Positions 63,862-64,000 of a DNA stretch of 64,000 nucleotides are shown here, in pieces. This DNA is from an uncultured Pedobacter sp. (lineage in GTDB: Bacteria > Bacteroidota > Bacteroidia > Sphingobacteriales > Sphingobacteriaceae). The stretch is taken from positions 1-64,000 of the forward strand of contig NZ_CAJYOJ010000039.1 in the NCBI RefSeq assembly GCF_913776295.1, in the 5' to 3' direction. Made by a program: the position numbers and the translations under genes. Every line of letters begins with the position of its first letter. The stretch's first letter is position 1. The notes below the pieces were generated by a model, which had not been told where the DNA came from, searched no databases, and worked only from the letters and a program-made list of their open reading frames with translations.

Positions 63862-64000
63862 CTAATGCTTAATCATCCTGGCCACAAACATCGTATCAGC
63901 ATTATTTTCGTAGCCTTTTATCAACTCCATCTTTTCCAATTCCAATGGCAGTGTATCAACCAAATGTTGCACCACAGCCTCGTTTTCCGCCGCGAACGCT
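63862..64000 (-). CDS. C-terminal end of a gene entering from the right edge, possibly an RsmB/F-like rRNA methyltransferase
   Basis: The minus strand encodes 45 residues (ending NNADTMFVARMIKH, stop TAG at 63862-63864) that begin with AFAAENEAVVQHLVDTLPLE. The ENEAVV and F(V/I)AR(M/L) elements recall the C-terminus of m5C rRNA methyltransferases of the RsmB/RsmF type, but the piece is too short to be sure. Confidence 0.5.
   Translation of the reverse strand, partial: AFAAENEAVVQHLVDTLPLELEKMELIKGYENNADTMFVARMIKH

Noticed and set aside
1..64000. CRISPR arrays and prophage
   Set aside because: The tandem repeats found are in-frame protein repeats or simple heptamer tracts without unique spacers, and the Collar and VgrG proteins come without phage capsid, terminase or integrase genes.

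Overview
The window looks like a chromosomal segment from a member of the Bacteroidota, most likely a Sphingobacteriaceae species close to Pedobacter. The support is a SusC/SusD nutrient-uptake locus, a giant repetitive secreted adhesin, an EttA gene, a VgrG/PAAR-like secretion island of the Bacteroidota type, promoters with a TAnnTTTG core, AT-rich spacers, and interspersed repeats of a kind seen in this family. No rRNA, tRNA, CRISPR array, integrase or intact transposase was seen.

Layout. (1) 1-4462, minus: the N-terminal 1487 residues of a giant adhesin with two tandem domain arrays (six 85-residue IPT/TIG units, five 76-residue MBG units), running off the left edge. (2) 4545-13492: an unusual tailoring-enzyme cluster around a phage-tail-collar-domain protein. 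It holds two paralogous PRMT-like methyltransferases at its two ends, a formyltransferase, two 2-oxoglutarate/Fe(II)-type hydroxylases (AspH-like and PhyH-like), a sulfotransferase with its own APS kinase, a ligand-binding-fold protein without a signal peptide, and a small HEAGH protein. (3) 14096-19138: a three-gene operon of a TULIP/P47-like protein, a large beta-plus-helix protein and a small membrane protein. It resembles part of the orfX/P47 gene sets near clostridial neurotoxins and has no assigned function here. (4) 19139-24375: regulators (a truncated Crp-like protein and a pseudo-receiver/Crp fusion), one membrane protein and long non-coding stretches.

(5) 24376-33440, minus: a SusC/SusD operon with two surface lipoproteins and a zinc-peptidase-like lipoprotein but no glycoside hydrolase. 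(6) 34157-47443: housekeeping and transport genes (ettA, SGNH hydrolase, TonB-dependent receptor-like protein, DbpA-like helicase, YkuK-like protein, SRPBCC protein, ammonium transporter with a porin, TIGR01212 radical SAM protein). (7) 47760-54514, minus: an orphan type VI secretion effector island, in transcription order lipoprotein (candidate immunity), L,D-transpeptidase-like candidate effector, VgrG, unknown protein, PAAR-like protein with a membrane segment, immunity-like protein, an orphan effector C-terminus remnant, and a second immunity-like paralogue. (8) 55747-63470: two APC amino-acid permeases, a membrane pyrophosphatase, a porin and a MarC-family protein. A partial gene enters from the right edge.

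The two regions most likely to hold undescribed biology are the collar-protein tailoring cluster (4.5-13.5 kb) and the P47-like operon (14.1-19.1 kb). They are adjacent, so they may have been acquired as one accessory island. All functional proposals rest on reading translated sequence by eye; no database search was run.
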